Shown here: piece after piece, positions 9,674 through 18,615 of the stretch
Numbering within the stretch: position 1 is the first letter of the stretch
How the letters are laid out: every line of letters starts with the position of its first letter
Assembly (NCBI GenBank): GCA_033344775.1
Contig: JAWPMT010000001.1
Location: 620,001 to 684,000 of the forward strand
DNA: 64,000 nucleotides
Source: Cytophagales bacterium
Lineage (GTDB): Bacteria; Bacteroidota; Bacteroidia; Cytophagales; Cyclobacteriaceae
Direction: 5' to 3'
Made by a program: the position numbers and the translations under genes
Notes under the pieces: model-generated
What the model was told of the DNA's origin: nothing
Databases searched by the model: none
What the model saw: only the letters and a program-made list of their open reading frames with translations

Positions 9674-10018
9674 TTATGCTTCCAGTTTTTTGGCGATTGA
9701 AACCAGGTAATCTGCCAATTTCTTCTTGTCCACTTTGGTTTCCTGCAGCTTATCCAACCGATTGTTGATCTTCTCTGCGGTTTTATCGATATGCGCCATC
9801 ATTTTCTCTTCCAGCGCATCAACCTTAGCATTTATTCGGTTTTCGAGATCAGCAGAATTTTGATCTAATTCAGATCGCTGCTTATCAAGCAACTCACGCG
9901 TCTCTTTGATATCTCCCCGGTATTCCTGAACGTTCTGTCCAAAAAGTAATTCCCTTACGGCTTCCAGTCGGTTATCCGGCTGCTGCGCATTATCCTGTAC
10001 TTCTTCTTTGTCGCTCAT
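9674..10018 (-). CDS. coiled-coil protein sharing an N-terminal motif with its neighbour
   Basis: A 114-residue, very charged protein predicted to be almost all coiled coil from residue 30 onward (heptad-like LENRINAKVDALEEKMMAHI). Residues 17-35 (RLEAVRELLFGQNVQEYRG) match the L-x-x-(L/V)-(K/R)-E-L-L-F motif at the start of the following protein and of OmpA-family homologues. No enzyme motif or membrane segment is visible. It lies between the LytTR gene (47 bases upstream) and the roadblock-like gene (10 bases downstream) on the same strand. It may act as an adaptor that brings the motif to a shared partner; that is inference. Confidence 0.6.
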   Translation of the reverse strand: MSDKEEVQDNAQQPDNRLEAVRELLFGQNVQEYRGDIKETRELLDKQRSELDQNSADLENRINAKVDALEEKMMAHIDKTAEKINNRLDKLQETKVDKKKLADYLVSIAKKLEA

Positions 10019-10065
10019 ATGTGTTGGTCTCTTATAAATCTAATGTGTGCTCAAATTTAGTCAGG

Positions 10066-10395
10066 TCACAATTGACCCATCTTCTCTACCAGATCTGTTT
10101 TATAATTTTTTCCAATAGGTAAGGTCTTATCACCAATCAATACACTCAATTGCTCTATGTTCACCACCTTATCAAGGCGAATGATAAATGATCGATGAAT
10201 ACGGAAGAATTGATTCTTAGGCATAGAGGCCTCCATGTTCTTCATCGTGTTGTAAGTCACGTAGATTTTGTCACTGGTATGTACTTTGATATAATCTCCG
10301 TAAGCTTCAAGATACAGAATATCCCGCAAGTCAACATTCACCAATAAGTTATCCGCTTTTACGAGAATGAACTGCGAAGACTGATCATCCTGCAA
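10066..10395 (-). CDS. LytTR family DNA-binding domain protein (possibly the C-terminal half of a frameshifted PAS-LytTR protein)
   Basis: 109 residues covering a complete LytTR DNA-binding domain: DILYLEAYGDYIKVHT, FFRIHRSFIIRLDKV and LPIGKNYK are the usual landmarks. LytTR domains bind direct repeats in promoters and are normally fused to a receiver or sensor domain. This one has nothing in front and starts at TTG (10395) inside the last 37 bases of the PAS/coiled-coil gene, in the -1 frame relative to it. A single-base indel would join the two into an ordinary sensor-coil-LytTR regulator. Translational coupling from an unusual TTG start is the alternative. The domain itself is certain; the gene boundary is not. 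Confidence 0.75.
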   Translation of the reverse strand: MQDDQSSQFILVKADNLLVNVDLRDILYLEAYGDYIKVHTSDKIYVTYNTMKNMEASMPKNQFFRIHRSFIIRLDKVVNIEQLSVLIGDKTLPIGKNYKTDLVEKMGQL

Positions 10396-10832
10396 TTCGT
10401 TGAGAGCTGTTCAAGCGTCTCTTTCTCTTGTTGGATTTTTGTGGTTTCTCTTTGTGCCTTTTTGGCTTGAATTTCAGCTACGTTTCGTTCTTGTTGCAAC
10501 TCAAAAATACGATCGTATTGCGCGCCAAAATCATAGATAATAAACGCATATTGATCACTACCTTCTTCAACGGGCTTGATGATCATATCATAATGAGAAG
10601 TCTTGCCAAAAAGGTCAGTATTGATACATTCGAAGGTCAGTGGGTCATTTATACTCAAATCAACTATCAGTTCCTCCATGCCACTTAAGAAGCTATCCTG
10701 AAAAAGATTGAATGAGGAATTGGTTACCTTGACAATGGAGTCATCAGATTCCAGGATCTTTCCCATCCGGTCAAAAATGATGACCTGTGAAAACTTTTCG
10801 AAAGGACTGAATTTGATTTCTTTGAGGTTCAT
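10359..10832 (-). CDS. PAS-like sensor domain with coiled-coil tail
   Basis: 157 residues. Residues 1-105 have a PAS-like pattern (SQVIIFDRMGKILESDDSI, later a DMIIKPVEEGSDQYAFIIYD strand pair). Residues 108-145 form a coiled coil (QQERNVAEIQAKKAQRETTK). The last 13 residues (TNCRMISLRSSFS) read like out-of-frame sequence, because the LytTR gene occupies the -1 frame of the same bases. The start overlaps the GTPase stop as ATGA (10829-10832), so GTPase and sensor are translationally coupled. The likely role is a signal-input or GTPase-docking domain in front of the LytTR output domain. The ligand cannot be inferred. Confidence 0.65.
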   Translation of the reverse strand: MNLKEIKFSPFEKFSQVIIFDRMGKILESDDSIVKVTNSSFNLFQDSFLSGMEELIVDLSINDPLTFECINTDLFGKTSHYDMIIKPVEEGSDQYAFIIYDFGAQYDRIFELQQERNVAEIQAKKAQRETTKIQQEKETLEQLSTNCRMISLRSSFS

Positions 10833-11311
10833 AGCATATTCTTTGCCAATTCGATAAAGGAAGCTTCTACATTATCTCCGCTTTTTGCGCTGGTCAATCT
10901 AAAAGGAACATTGATTTTGGTTTTTAGGGTCTCCGCCAGTTTTTCATCGATCAAGTCGGCTTTGTTGGCTAAGACTACAAAAGGTGTATCTCTCATGGAC
11001 TTGTTGATCTCAAACAGATCATTCTCGATGTTTTGGTAGGTTTCCTCCCGTGTGGCATCAAATACATATAAGATACCATGCGCGCCCATGAAATACTTCT
11101 TGGGTACTTTGATCATATTCGATTCTCCCGCAATATCCCAGAGCATCATTTTAACAGAAGTCCCATCTATATCAACAGTCTTCTTATCAATCTTCACACC
11201 AATGGTGGTCAGGTACTGATCGGAAAACTTCTGGAAAACGAATTGCTTGACAAGGGAAGACTTGCCTACTCCAAAATGTCCGGTGAGGATTACTTTCTTT
11301 ACTATTTCCAT
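10829..11311 (-). CDS. Ras/Rab-like small GTPase
   Basis: 160 residues from the preferred ATG at 11311 (MEIVKKVILTG); the frame also allows 11338. All five G motifs are visible: G1 GHFGVGKSS, G2 threonine in YLTTIGVKID, G3 WDIAGES, G4 NKAD and G5 TSAKS. G2 and G3 are strikingly like eukaryotic Rab proteins (TIGV, WDTAGQE). The catalytic glutamine after DxxG (Ras Gln61) is glutamate, so hydrolysis is probably slow or needs a partner. There is no C-terminal cysteine for lipidation. Bacterial Ras-superfamily GTPases of this kind include MglA and the Rup families (established knowledge). It is coupled by a 4-base overlap to the PAS-like gene, with a roadblock-like protein further downstream. Confidence 0.85.
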   Translation of the reverse strand: MEIVKKVILTGHFGVGKSSLVKQFVFQKFSDQYLTTIGVKIDKKTVDIDGTSVKMMLWDIAGESNMIKVPKKYFMGAHGILYVFDATREETYQNIENDLFEINKSMRDTPFVVLANKADLIDEKLAETLKTKINVPFRLTSAKSGDNVEASFIELAKNML

Positions 11312-11475
11312 TATATACAAAGCATCTGACACTTTCACCGATAGCCCGGTGGAATGCAGTTCTTAAAAATTGAGGTTGACAGCATGTGCTTATCGAAAGT
11401 AATATTTTTCTTAGAAATGATCGTGATATCGAGCATAAAGTCATGATTTTCAGACTATACAAACGATTGAGTTGA

Positions 11476-11862
11476 TCAGGCACTTAAGCGGGGACAATAC
11501 TCCACAAAGGAAAAAGGCATGTCCAACAAATCGCTGTAGTCCTCTCCTACCTCCAACATATCTTCATCCTCAGGTAGATAATACCAATGAATATAAATCT
11601 CAGTCCCTTTAATAGCGAGGGCTTTGATGGCCTTGAACAAATCATACAGACATTTCGAGGAACTGGTATTGAAGTATTCTAACTTGACACGAACTTCGAA
11701 TTTTCTGGCGGTGACTTCATCCTGGAGTACGGATTTGATCGGATGATAAAAATCAATTGAATTTTCAGGTGAGGATCTTCCAACCATTTTGAGGATTCCT
11801 TTGGTTGGGTCCAACAATACTCCTGGAGTAGTTCGTGTGCGCTTGATCTTGATCATTTTCAT
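11476..11862 (-). CDS. SiaC-family regulatory phosphoprotein (DUF1987)
   Basis: About 128 residues from the ATG at 11862; the frame also opens at 11895. The family landmarks are all present: TTPGVLLDPTKGILKMVGRS, PENSIDFY, LEYFNTSSSK, HWYYLPEDEDMLEVGEDY and a C-terminal FSFVEY. In Pseudomonas aeruginosa, SiaC is phosphorylated by SiaB and dephosphorylated by the PP2C-like SiaA on the threonine of the YFNTSSSK motif; unphosphorylated SiaC activates a diguanylate cyclase (established knowledge). That threonine is kept here. No SiaA, SiaB or cyclase gene lies nearby. Instead it heads the GTPase cluster, 164 bases upstream of the GTPase on the same strand. Confidence 0.85.
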   Translation of the reverse strand: MKMIKIKRTRTTPGVLLDPTKGILKMVGRSSPENSIDFYHPIKSVLQDEVTARKFEVRVKLEYFNTSSSKCLYDLFKAIKALAIKGTEIYIHWYYLPEDEDMLEVGEDYSDLLDMPFSFVEYCPRLSA

Positions 11863-12051
11863 TTGTTCGAGATTTGACACCAAAACAAATAGCATAAGAT
11901 TTGGTAAGAGTCACTTCTATACGAAAGCGGCAAAATACTCGGTAATCCTACCAATTTTCCGGTCGGGATATTCAACAAGTGCACATTCATCATTGACACG
12001 CATAGGTAGAAATTCCTATCTTGAATAACTGTTCCTAACCAGCCTGAAAAA

Positions 12052-14043
12052 ATGGATAAACGCCACTATCATCTAGAACCTCAATTTGATACTGTAACGC
12101 AAGGTCGTGAAGCATTTAGAAAAAGCATTCTCGCTTCCAAATTCCCTCCTTCTTCGGCCCCAGATGTAGACATCAATACCTGGGACGTGCTCATCTATCT
12201 GGACTCACTCACTACAGGTGAGCTAGACGAGACCCATGCTAGAATTCTATATTCTGCCGTAGAGAAACTGGTAAAATATGAAAAAACCTTCAACATGTCC
12301 ATCATTCTTAGGGTGCTATTTCAATTTCCCGATAGGATTAAGAGCGACCTCACGGAAGCATGCAAACAAATGATCCTCAATTGGTCTTTCTGGCCTGATG
12401 AGATCATCAAAAACCAGAATTATGGCCGTGACATGTCCACTGAAAATCATTACATGCTCTATGCCAGTAATGGATTGTTAGCTGCCCAGCTTTTCAAGGA
12501 AGAGGAGTTTACGGTTACCTACAAAAAGAAAAAGAAGACTAAAACCATCAAGCAAAAAGGAAAGGAAAGGCTTGCTCCCTACACCGGCCGTCTGGAGAAA
12601 TGGTTGGACTTGCGGTATCAGACGGGATTTAGTGAATACCTGAGCAATGGTTATTACGCTGTGGATGTCATGGGACTGGTCAATGTGTATGATTTTATCG
12701 AAGATGAAAGGATCAAACAAAAAACGGCCATGGTTCTGGATGTACTGTTCATGGATATGGCCATGAATCATTGGTACGGAGGCCTGGGAACCACCACAGG
12801 CCGGGTATATTTTGATTCGAAACGGACTTTTCACAATCACCGAACACTAACCATTTTCTATCAATGGTTGGGCTATGGATCTGAAAGCAATGCACTGGAC
12901 CGGAACCGTGGCGGTGTATTCTTCAATCTAACGAACTACACACCGCCGAATGTGTTAAGAAACATCGCTCTGCAAATGTCCGAAGCCAGTGAAATTCAGC
13001 AAAAGCAAAGTTGGCACGTGGAGGATGCGAAGAAATATGGTATCAATCCCAAATCTTTAGAGGATGGCCTGCACTTGCTTACGCTAGATGCACAAACGCA
13101 TCCCAGGGTCATCAAGTTATTCATTAAAATGATGAGCGCCTTCGATTGGTGGAATAATGGTGTTTATAAAGACTTGAAAGGTGCGAAAGGTTTACTTCAA
13201 CTTTTGAAAGGTATACGATTGGTAGGTATGGTTGCCAGGATCATGATCAAGGACCTGACACGATATTATCGCCCTACAGTTAACACATACAACTACCGAA
13301 CGGCCGCATACTCACTTTCAACTACACAGGACTATCGCAAGGGGTATGGGGGATTTCAGCAGCAAAGCTGGCAGGCCAACCTGGGTCCCTCAGCACTAGT
13401 ATTTACGACCAATCCCGCGAAGCTCAAAAAAGCCAGTCCTCCTGACCTTTGGACTGGAGGTGGTGTACTTCCAAGATGTGCCCAGCACAAAAATGTGTGT
13501 GTTGCTTACTATAAGATTGAAAAATGGCCGGCTCTGATTGTCAAGAAAAAAATCGAAATGACCCACGCATGGTTTCCCAAAGCGGAATTTGACAAGGTCT
13601 TCGAAAAGGATCATTGGCTATTCGGCAAAAAGGGAAATGGCTACCTGGCACTTTGGAGCCAACAACCTTATCAGTGGCAACAAGAGGGCGATTACAAAGA
13701 CCAGGAAGTCATAGCCGCTGGTAAAGAGAACACCTGGATCTGCGAACTTGGTGATCAAGAAAGCTGGGGTTCTTTCGATGATTTTGTGGCTGCTATATCG
13801 AATGCGAAAGTTGCTAAACGTGGCGATAGCGTAGAATATCTATCCCCTTCTATTGGTAAAGTGGTTTTCGGTTGGAATGGAGACTTTGAAGTAAAAGGCC
13901 AGCGCGTCGACCTTCATCCGCCTTACCGATATGACAATCCCTGGATTCGGGTGCTGGACCTTACCAAAGGATTCAAATTGGCTTTGGGTGGGTCAGAATT
14001 AGTGCATGATTGGAAAACATTGAAAAGGGAGGTTGTGGAGTAA
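12052..14043 (+). CDS. conserved protein with heparinase/alpha-toroid-like architecture, function unknown
   Basis: 663 residues without signal peptide or clear membrane segment. The N-terminal half is helical and contains MSTENHYMLYASNGLLAAQL near residue 125, a pattern seen in large uncharacterised proteins with an alpha/alpha-toroid fold. The C-terminal half (about 400-660) looks beta-rich (GVLPRCAQHKNVCVAYYKIE, KGNGYLALWSQ, WICELGDQESWG). A helical toroid followed by a beta domain resembles heparinase II/III-type polysaccharide lyases, but no catalytic set could be assigned. It is divergent from the SiaC gene and followed by a GSCFA gene 148 bases downstream. The substrate and even enzyme status are uncertain. 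Confidence 0.6.
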   Translation: MDKRHYHLEPQFDTVTQGREAFRKSILASKFPPSSAPDVDINTWDVLIYLDSLTTGELDETHARILYSAVEKLVKYEKTFNMSIILRVLFQFPDRIKSDLTEACKQMILNWSFWPDEIIKNQNYGRDMSTENHYMLYASNGLLAAQLFKEEEFTVTYKKKKKTKTIKQKGKERLAPYTGRLEKWLDLRYQTGFSEYLSNGYYAVDVMGLVNVYDFIEDERIKQKTAMVLDVLFMDMAMNHWYGGLGTTTGRVYFDSKRTFHNHRTLTIFYQWLGYGSESNALDRNRGGVFFNLTNYTPPNVLRNIALQMSEASEIQQKQSWHVEDAKKYGINPKSLEDGLHLLTLDAQTHPRVIKLFIKMMSAFDWWNNGVYKDLKGAKGLLQLLKGIRLVGMVARIMIKDLTRYYRPTVNTYNYRTAAYSLSTTQDYRKGYGGFQQQSWQANLGPSALVFTTNPAKLKKASPPDLWTGGGVLPRCAQHKNVCVAYYKIEKWPALIVKKKIEMTHAWFPKAEFDKVFEKDHWLFGKKGNGYLALWSQQPYQWQQEGDYKDQEVIAAGKENTWICELGDQESWGSFDDFVAAISNAKVAKRGDSVEYLSPSIGKVVFGWNGDFEVKGQRVDLHPPYRYDNPWIRVLDLTKGFKLALGGSELVHDWKTLKREVVE

Positions 14044-14191
14044 CCCTTCAAGCGCCTCAAAGTTCCCCTTACTCTAGCTTGCGTCTGAGCCTCCTCAAAC
14101 GCAATCACAATGCAAGTTTGTTGGGACACAAACTTGGGCAATTAAATGTAGAACAATCCCTTAACTTGCACTTGCAATCAATTTAGGCTGC

Positions 14192-15160
14192 ATGTTCAAA
14201 CTCAACTTTGACATTCCACCACTTTCTAAGAAGATTGACCTGAAGGACTCTATCCTGATGTTGGGTTCTTGCTTTGTGGATTCAATCGGAGCATATTTAC
14301 ACGATCACAAGTTTGAAGTTTCTGTAAATCCATTGGGCACTTTATTCAACCCTATTTCGATCTTCAATTCCTTGAACATCACCTTGGGTAAACAATCTAT
14401 GCAGCCTATCCAACAACGAAATGATCTCTTCTTCTCTTGGGATACACATTCCCGTTGGTCCGCAAAAAGCAAAGGTGATTTACAAAGCGCGTTAGCTTCG
14501 GAATTCAAAGTCATTGCATCGCATATCAAAAAAGCGCAATGGATCATGATTACGCTGGGCACCGCACATGTTTATGAATGGAACGCTTCCGGTCAAATCG
14601 TCGCTAATTGCCACAAATTTCCACAACAGGATTTCAGTAAACGACTCTTGTCTGCAGAAGAGATTTCGCAAGCATTTCATGAGACGCAAGCACAAGTAAA
14701 AGCCATCAATCCAGAGGTACAATGGCTATTAACCGTAAGTCCTGTCCGACACATCAAAGATGGACTGATCGAGAACAATCGGAGTAAATCCATATTGATC
14801 CAATCGATATCAGCAATGGTTCATGAATTTGATCACTGCCATTATTTTCCGGCTTACGAAATCATGATGGATGAATTGCGGGATTATCGATTTTACAAAG
14901 AGGACATGATCCACCCCAACGACCAGGCCATTCGCTACATCTGGGAAGCTTTTCAGGAGGCCAGCCTCAATGAAAGAACAAAGGTTTTTTGTGACCGCTG
15001 GAGCAAATTGCTGTCCGCTTTAAGACACAGACCAATACATTCAGGCAGTACAGACCATCAATTATTTCTGAATGCAACCCGAAGGAAACTCAAGGAGTTG
15101 GAAAATATGGTCGATATTACAGCCGAGTTGGAAATAATAGACGCACAGATTCAAGCATGA
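14192..15160 (+). CDS. GSCFA domain protein (SGNH-like esterase relative)
   Basis: 322 residues. The family signature is at the start: [16 protein letters not shown] followed by [17 protein letters not shown] proteins (PF08885) are related to SGNH/GDSL hydrolases; the G-S-C motif holds the probable nucleophilic serine, and the C-terminal [14 protein letters not shown] carries the paired D-x-x-H expected of that fold. Other conserved pieces are [11 protein letters not shown] and [11 protein letters not shown]. No signal peptide is seen. The stop overlaps the start of the next gene as ATGA (15157-15160). The physiological substrate is unknown. Confidence 0.9.
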   Translation: MFKLNFDIPPLSKKIDLKDSILMLGSCFVDSIGAYLHDHKFEVSVNPLGTLFNPISIFNSLNITLGKQSMQPIQQRNDLFFSWDTHSRWSAKSKGDLQSALASEFKVIASHIKKAQWIMITLGTAHVYEWNASGQIVANCHKFPQQDFSKRLLSAEEISQAFHETQAQVKAINPEVQWLLTVSPVRHIKDGLIENNRSKSILIQSISAMVHEFDHCHYFPAYEIMMDELRDYRFYKEDMIHPNDQAIRYIWEAFQEASLNERTKVFCDRWSKLLSALRHRPIHSGSTDHQLFLNATRRKLKELENMVDITAELEIIDAQIQA

Positions 15161-17262
15161 TGAGGAACATTTCCTTTTTAGCCATCCTTTTACTGATAAC
15201 TTGTTGTAACGGACAAAGCGACCGAAACATGAACGGAATCCCTGAAGGAAAAAACAGACTATACAACGCGACCAGCCCCTATTTGCTGCAACATGCGGAT
15301 AATCCGGTAGACTGGTATCCCTGGGGTGAGGAAGCGCTGCAAAGAGCTAAAACAGAAGACAAACCGATCCTTCTTAGCATCGGCTATTCCTCCTGTCACT
15401 GGTGTCACGTGATGGCTCATGAGTCGTTTGAAGATACGGCGGTAGCCAGGGTCATGAATGAAAATTTCATTAACATCAAACTGGATCGCGAAGAGCGTCC
15501 GGACATTGATCAGATTTACATGGATGCTGTACAAGCCATGGGCCAAAATGGAGGTTGGCCCTTGAATGTATTCATTACACCAGATCAAAAGCCCTTTTTC
15601 GGTGGTACTTATTTCCCAACAGACCGGTGGATGGATATTCTGGAGGCTGTAACCAAAGCTTTCACTGAAAACCGAGATAAATTGAATCAGTCGGCTGAAG
15701 AGCTGGCAAACATTATAAGCGCCAGCGAAACAGATAAATATGAACTAGTTGAAGACGAAAACGCCATATCGAGAGATGACATTGATAATGGTTATCTAAG
15801 GCTCGCTGCCAACTTCGATCCGCGTTGGGGTGGCATGAAAAAGGAACCCAAGTTCCCCATGCCTTCACTGTGGCAATGGTTATTGAGCTATGGCCAACTT
15901 TCCGAAAACTCGGAAGCTACTGAACACCTTTTGTTCACCCTGGATAAGATCGCAGCTGGTGGCATTTACGACCAGATTGGTGGTGGATTTGCGAGATATT
16001 CTGTGGATGATGAATGGCATGTCCCCCACTTCGAAAAGATGCTCTACGATAATGGACAATTACTTTCACTATACGCTAATGCCTATAAAATTGAAGCCCG
16101 TTCGCAGTATCTGGAAGTGATGGAAGAAACCATGGGTTGGCTGGAACGTGAAATGCTGGACAAATCCGGAGGTTTCTACGCAGCTCTGGATGCTGATAGT
16201 GATGGCGAAGAAGGCAAATTCTACGTTTGGTCCATGGAAGAAATCGAGGAGATTGCAGGAGACCAGGCGGAATTGATCAAAGCCTATTATGATGTGCAAC
16301 CTAAAGGCAACTGGGAACATACCAATGTGCTTCGAAGATTAAATTCAAACGAAGAGATCATCGCTCAATTCAACATTGACCAGGCACAGTTGAAATCAGT
16401 GCTTGATAAATTCAAAGCGGATGCATTAAAAGAACGCGCTAAAAGAATACGACCTGGTCTCGATAGTAAGCTAATCTCCGGATGGAACGCCTTGACTTTA
16501 TCAGGTTTGACGGAAGTCTACATCGCTACAGGATCACCTAAAGCCCAAACACTGGCTCAAAACCTGGCTCAATTCATGATGAATGAATTGATTGTGGATG
16601 GTAAGTTATTGCACACCAGCAATCAACAAATTCAAGGCTTTCTGGAAGACTATGCCGCACTGATCCAAAGTTTCATCCGATACTATGAAGGTTTTCAGGA
16701 TGAAAAATTCCTACAGATGGCGAAACAGTTGACGGATAAAGTGATTGAAGAATTCTACGATGAAGAAGAAGGTCTTTTTTATTACACCTCCAGCTCTGCC
16801 GAAAGCCTGATCGCTCGAAAAAAAGATGTCTTCGACAATGTAATCCCAAGCTCTAACTCAATTATGAGTGAAAACCTCTACAAATTATCCGTGATCTTCG
16901 ACGATGAAAAACTGAGAGACATTCATCAAAATGTTACGAACAAAGTAAAAGGGCTTATCAAAACGGAATTGGAGTATACCAGTAATTGGGCCCTGACATC
17001 CACGGCTAAGCTGAGCAAACAACTTGAAATAGTAGTGATCGGTGCAGATCATCAAGCTTATGCGATGGAGTTACAAAAGACATTTCGACCCAATCAGGTG
17101 ACGATGGCTGCCAATGAAGCGACCGAACTTCCGTTGATGGAATATAAGACCACCAGAGAAGGAGAAACGACCATTTACGTTTGCTCGGAAAAGGTTTGCC
17201 GACGCCCTGTAACCTCCATTGAAGATGCAGAGAGAGAAATCGCAACGCTCCTTAATCGCTAG
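15157..17262 (+). CDS. thioredoxin domain-containing protein, YyaL/SSP411 (DUF255) family, lipoprotein
   Basis: 701 residues with a lipoprotein-type signal ([12 protein letters not shown]). Residues 28-190 form the DUF255 thioredoxin-like domain with [20 protein letters not shown] and an SCHWCHVM redox motif. The remainder is the (alpha/alpha)6-barrel section typical of the family, including [20 protein letters not shown] and HFEKMLYDN. The length fits the 650-700 residue family norm. The family occurs from bacteria to mammals (SPATA20), yet its reaction is not settled. Export to the envelope as a lipoprotein is inferred. It overlaps the upstream GSCFA gene by 4 bases and the downstream gene by about 38. 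Confidence 0.9.
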   Translation: MMRNISFLAILLLITCCNGQSDRNMNGIPEGKNRLYNATSPYLLQHADNPVDWYPWGEEALQRAKTEDKPILLSIGYSSCHWCHVMAHESFEDTAVARVMNENFINIKLDREERPDIDQIYMDAVQAMGQNGGWPLNVFITPDQKPFFGGTYFPTDRWMDILEAVTKAFTENRDKLNQSAEELANIISASETDKYELVEDENAISRDDIDNGYLRLAANFDPRWGGMKKEPKFPMPSLWQWLLSYGQLSENSEATEHLLFTLDKIAAGGIYDQIGGGFARYSVDDEWHVPHFEKMLYDNGQLLSLYANAYKIEARSQYLEVMEETMGWLEREMLDKSGGFYAALDADSDGEEGKFYVWSMEEIEEIAGDQAELIKAYYDVQPKGNWEHTNVLRRLNSNEEIIAQFNIDQAQLKSVLDKFKADALKERAKRIRPGLDSKLISGWNALTLSGLTEVYIATGSPKAQTLAQNLAQFMMNELIVDGKLLHTSNQQIQGFLEDYAALIQSFIRYYEGFQDEKFLQMAKQLTDKVIEEFYDEEEGLFYYTSSSAESLIARKKDVFDNVIPSSNSIMSENLYKLSVIFDDEKLRDIHQNVTNKVKGLIKTELEYTSNWALTSTAKLSKQLEIVVIGADHQAYAMELQKTFRPNQVTMAANEATELPLMEYKTTREGETTIYVCSEKVCRRPVTSIEDAEREIATLLNR

Positions 17263-18079
17263 ATTATTCAGGTTTATCTGGCGGCTGATCAAGACCATCA
17301 TTTATACCTTTTTCTTTTTTGTGGCTTTGTTCATCATTATTGTGATTTATCAGACTTCACAGGCTACTGATGAACCCTTTTATGATGCCAGTGCACAAAT
17401 AGCAGGGACTGAAGATTACCTACATGCACGTTGCTGGAGAGGCCTTCAAAACAGCAATAAGTACTGCATGAAATATGAGTCAACAGCAGCATTGAATGTG
17501 GCATTTTCGGAACGAAGAAATCAACTGGAAGTTCCACGCGAGTACTGGTCCACGGATAATGGCTATTGGGGCTACATCTATCAGGAGTTGCTTCGACAAA
17601 ACAATGAAGCGGTGGACTACATTGCAGACTCCCTGATCAACCTCGCACAAGATAAGGAACTCCATCGATCGGCCATGGCAGACCTGATCGTTACTTTCGT
17701 ACAAGACATTCCCTATGTGTTGATCAACAACAAACCTTGTGAAGCAGATTATCAAGGGCCTTGTCGCTCCGATGAATTATATGGCATTCTTTCACCTTAT
17801 GAGTTTCTGTATTCACTGGAAGGAGATTGTGACACACGAAGTGTATTGCTTTATGCCTTGCTAAAACGTGCAGGCTTCCACCCCATCATCATGGTAAGTG
17901 AAGAATATGCCCATGCCATGATCGCGTTGGATGTTGCCGCTACTGGTGACTACATTGAATACAAGCGTCAGAAATTCTATTTTTGGGAAACCACTTCTCA
18001 CGGATGGAAGCCTGGCATGTTGCCACCTGATAGCAACAACAAAGATTACTGGAAAATCGCCCTAGCCCATGAACTTTAA
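17225..18079 (+). CDS. transglutaminase-like cysteine protein with N-terminal membrane anchor
   Basis: About 284 residues from the ATG at 17225; the frame also has a TTG at 17219. A membrane helix lies at about 22-45 ([18 protein letters not shown]). The C-terminal part has the transglutaminase-like order: [19 protein letters not shown] with the candidate catalytic cysteine, then [10 protein letters not shown] with the histidine, then FYFWETT where the acidic partner may lie. It probably faces the periplasm as a protease or cross-linking enzyme. The start lies inside the YyaL-type gene and the end overlaps the DUF350-like gene by 11 bases, so it belongs to the operon starting at 14192. Confidence 0.7.
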   Translation: MQREKSQRSLIARLFRFIWRLIKTIIYTFFFFVALFIIIVIYQTSQATDEPFYDASAQIAGTEDYLHARCWRGLQNSNKYCMKYESTAALNVAFSERRNQLEVPREYWSTDNGYWGYIYQELLRQNNEAVDYIADSLINLAQDKELHRSAMADLIVTFVQDIPYVLINNKPCEADYQGPCRSDELYGILSPYEFLYSLEGDCDTRSVLLYALLKRAGFHPIIMVSEEYAHAMIALDVAATGDYIEYKRQKFYFWETTSHGWKPGMLPPDSNNKDYWKIALAHEL

Positions 18080-18578
18080 CACTGCATTAATCGGCCTGAT
18101 CGAGATCGTCTCCGCGATAAGTATTGGCGTGTTTATTCTTCTCTTGACTTACAAGATTCTAAAATGGATTGGCCGAAGGTATTATGACATTCAACATAAA
18201 AACCTGGCATATAGCATCTTCATGGCGGCGATGATGTTTTCCGTAGGCTATATGGTCAGCGGAGTAATTGCGCCATTGATCTCGAGCTTCCGACTGCTCA
18301 ATATTGACAATGCCTTTTTACTTACCGTGACTTTCATTGGCAGAGGTGCACTATATGTAGGTATTTCTTATGTATCAGCATTGTTGATAGGCTTACTCAG
18401 CACCACCCTTTACACCCGCATGACGCCTATTGATGAGTTCGCCGAGATCAAGAATAATAATGTGGGTGTTGCATTGATCGTGGCAAGTATCATCATTACC
18501 CTTACCCTGCTTTCTAAAGATGGCGTGGCTTTGATTCTGGAATCGATTACACCGTATCCTGATTTACCTCCGAGGTAA
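18069..18578 (+). CDS. DUF350-like four-helix membrane protein
   Basis: 169 residues with four hydrophobic segments at about 8-30, 47-70, 84-108 and 130-150. The NNNVGVALIVASIIITLTL stretch before the last helix matches the conserved element of DUF350 membrane proteins. The function of that family is unknown, although it is often found near transglutaminase-like or envelope proteins. It overlaps the preceding gene by 11 bases and ends the operon. Confidence 0.65.
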   Translation: MNFNTALIGLIEIVSAISIGVFILLLTYKILKWIGRRYYDIQHKNLAYSIFMAAMMFSVGYMVSGVIAPLISSFRLLNIDNAFLLTVTFIGRGALYVGISYVSALLIGLLSTTLYTRMTPIDEFAEIKNNNVGVALIVASIIITLTLLSKDGVALILESITPYPDLPPR

Positions 18579-18615
18579 GAGACTATTGAATCAAAATTCA
18601 TAATTCCTATCTTAC

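Noticed and set aside
10359-10400. Programmed -1 ribosomal frameshift joining the PAS and LytTR frames
   Set aside because: No slippery heptamer of the X-XXY-YYZ type occurs in the stretch where the shift would have to happen; an indel or separate genes explain the data better.
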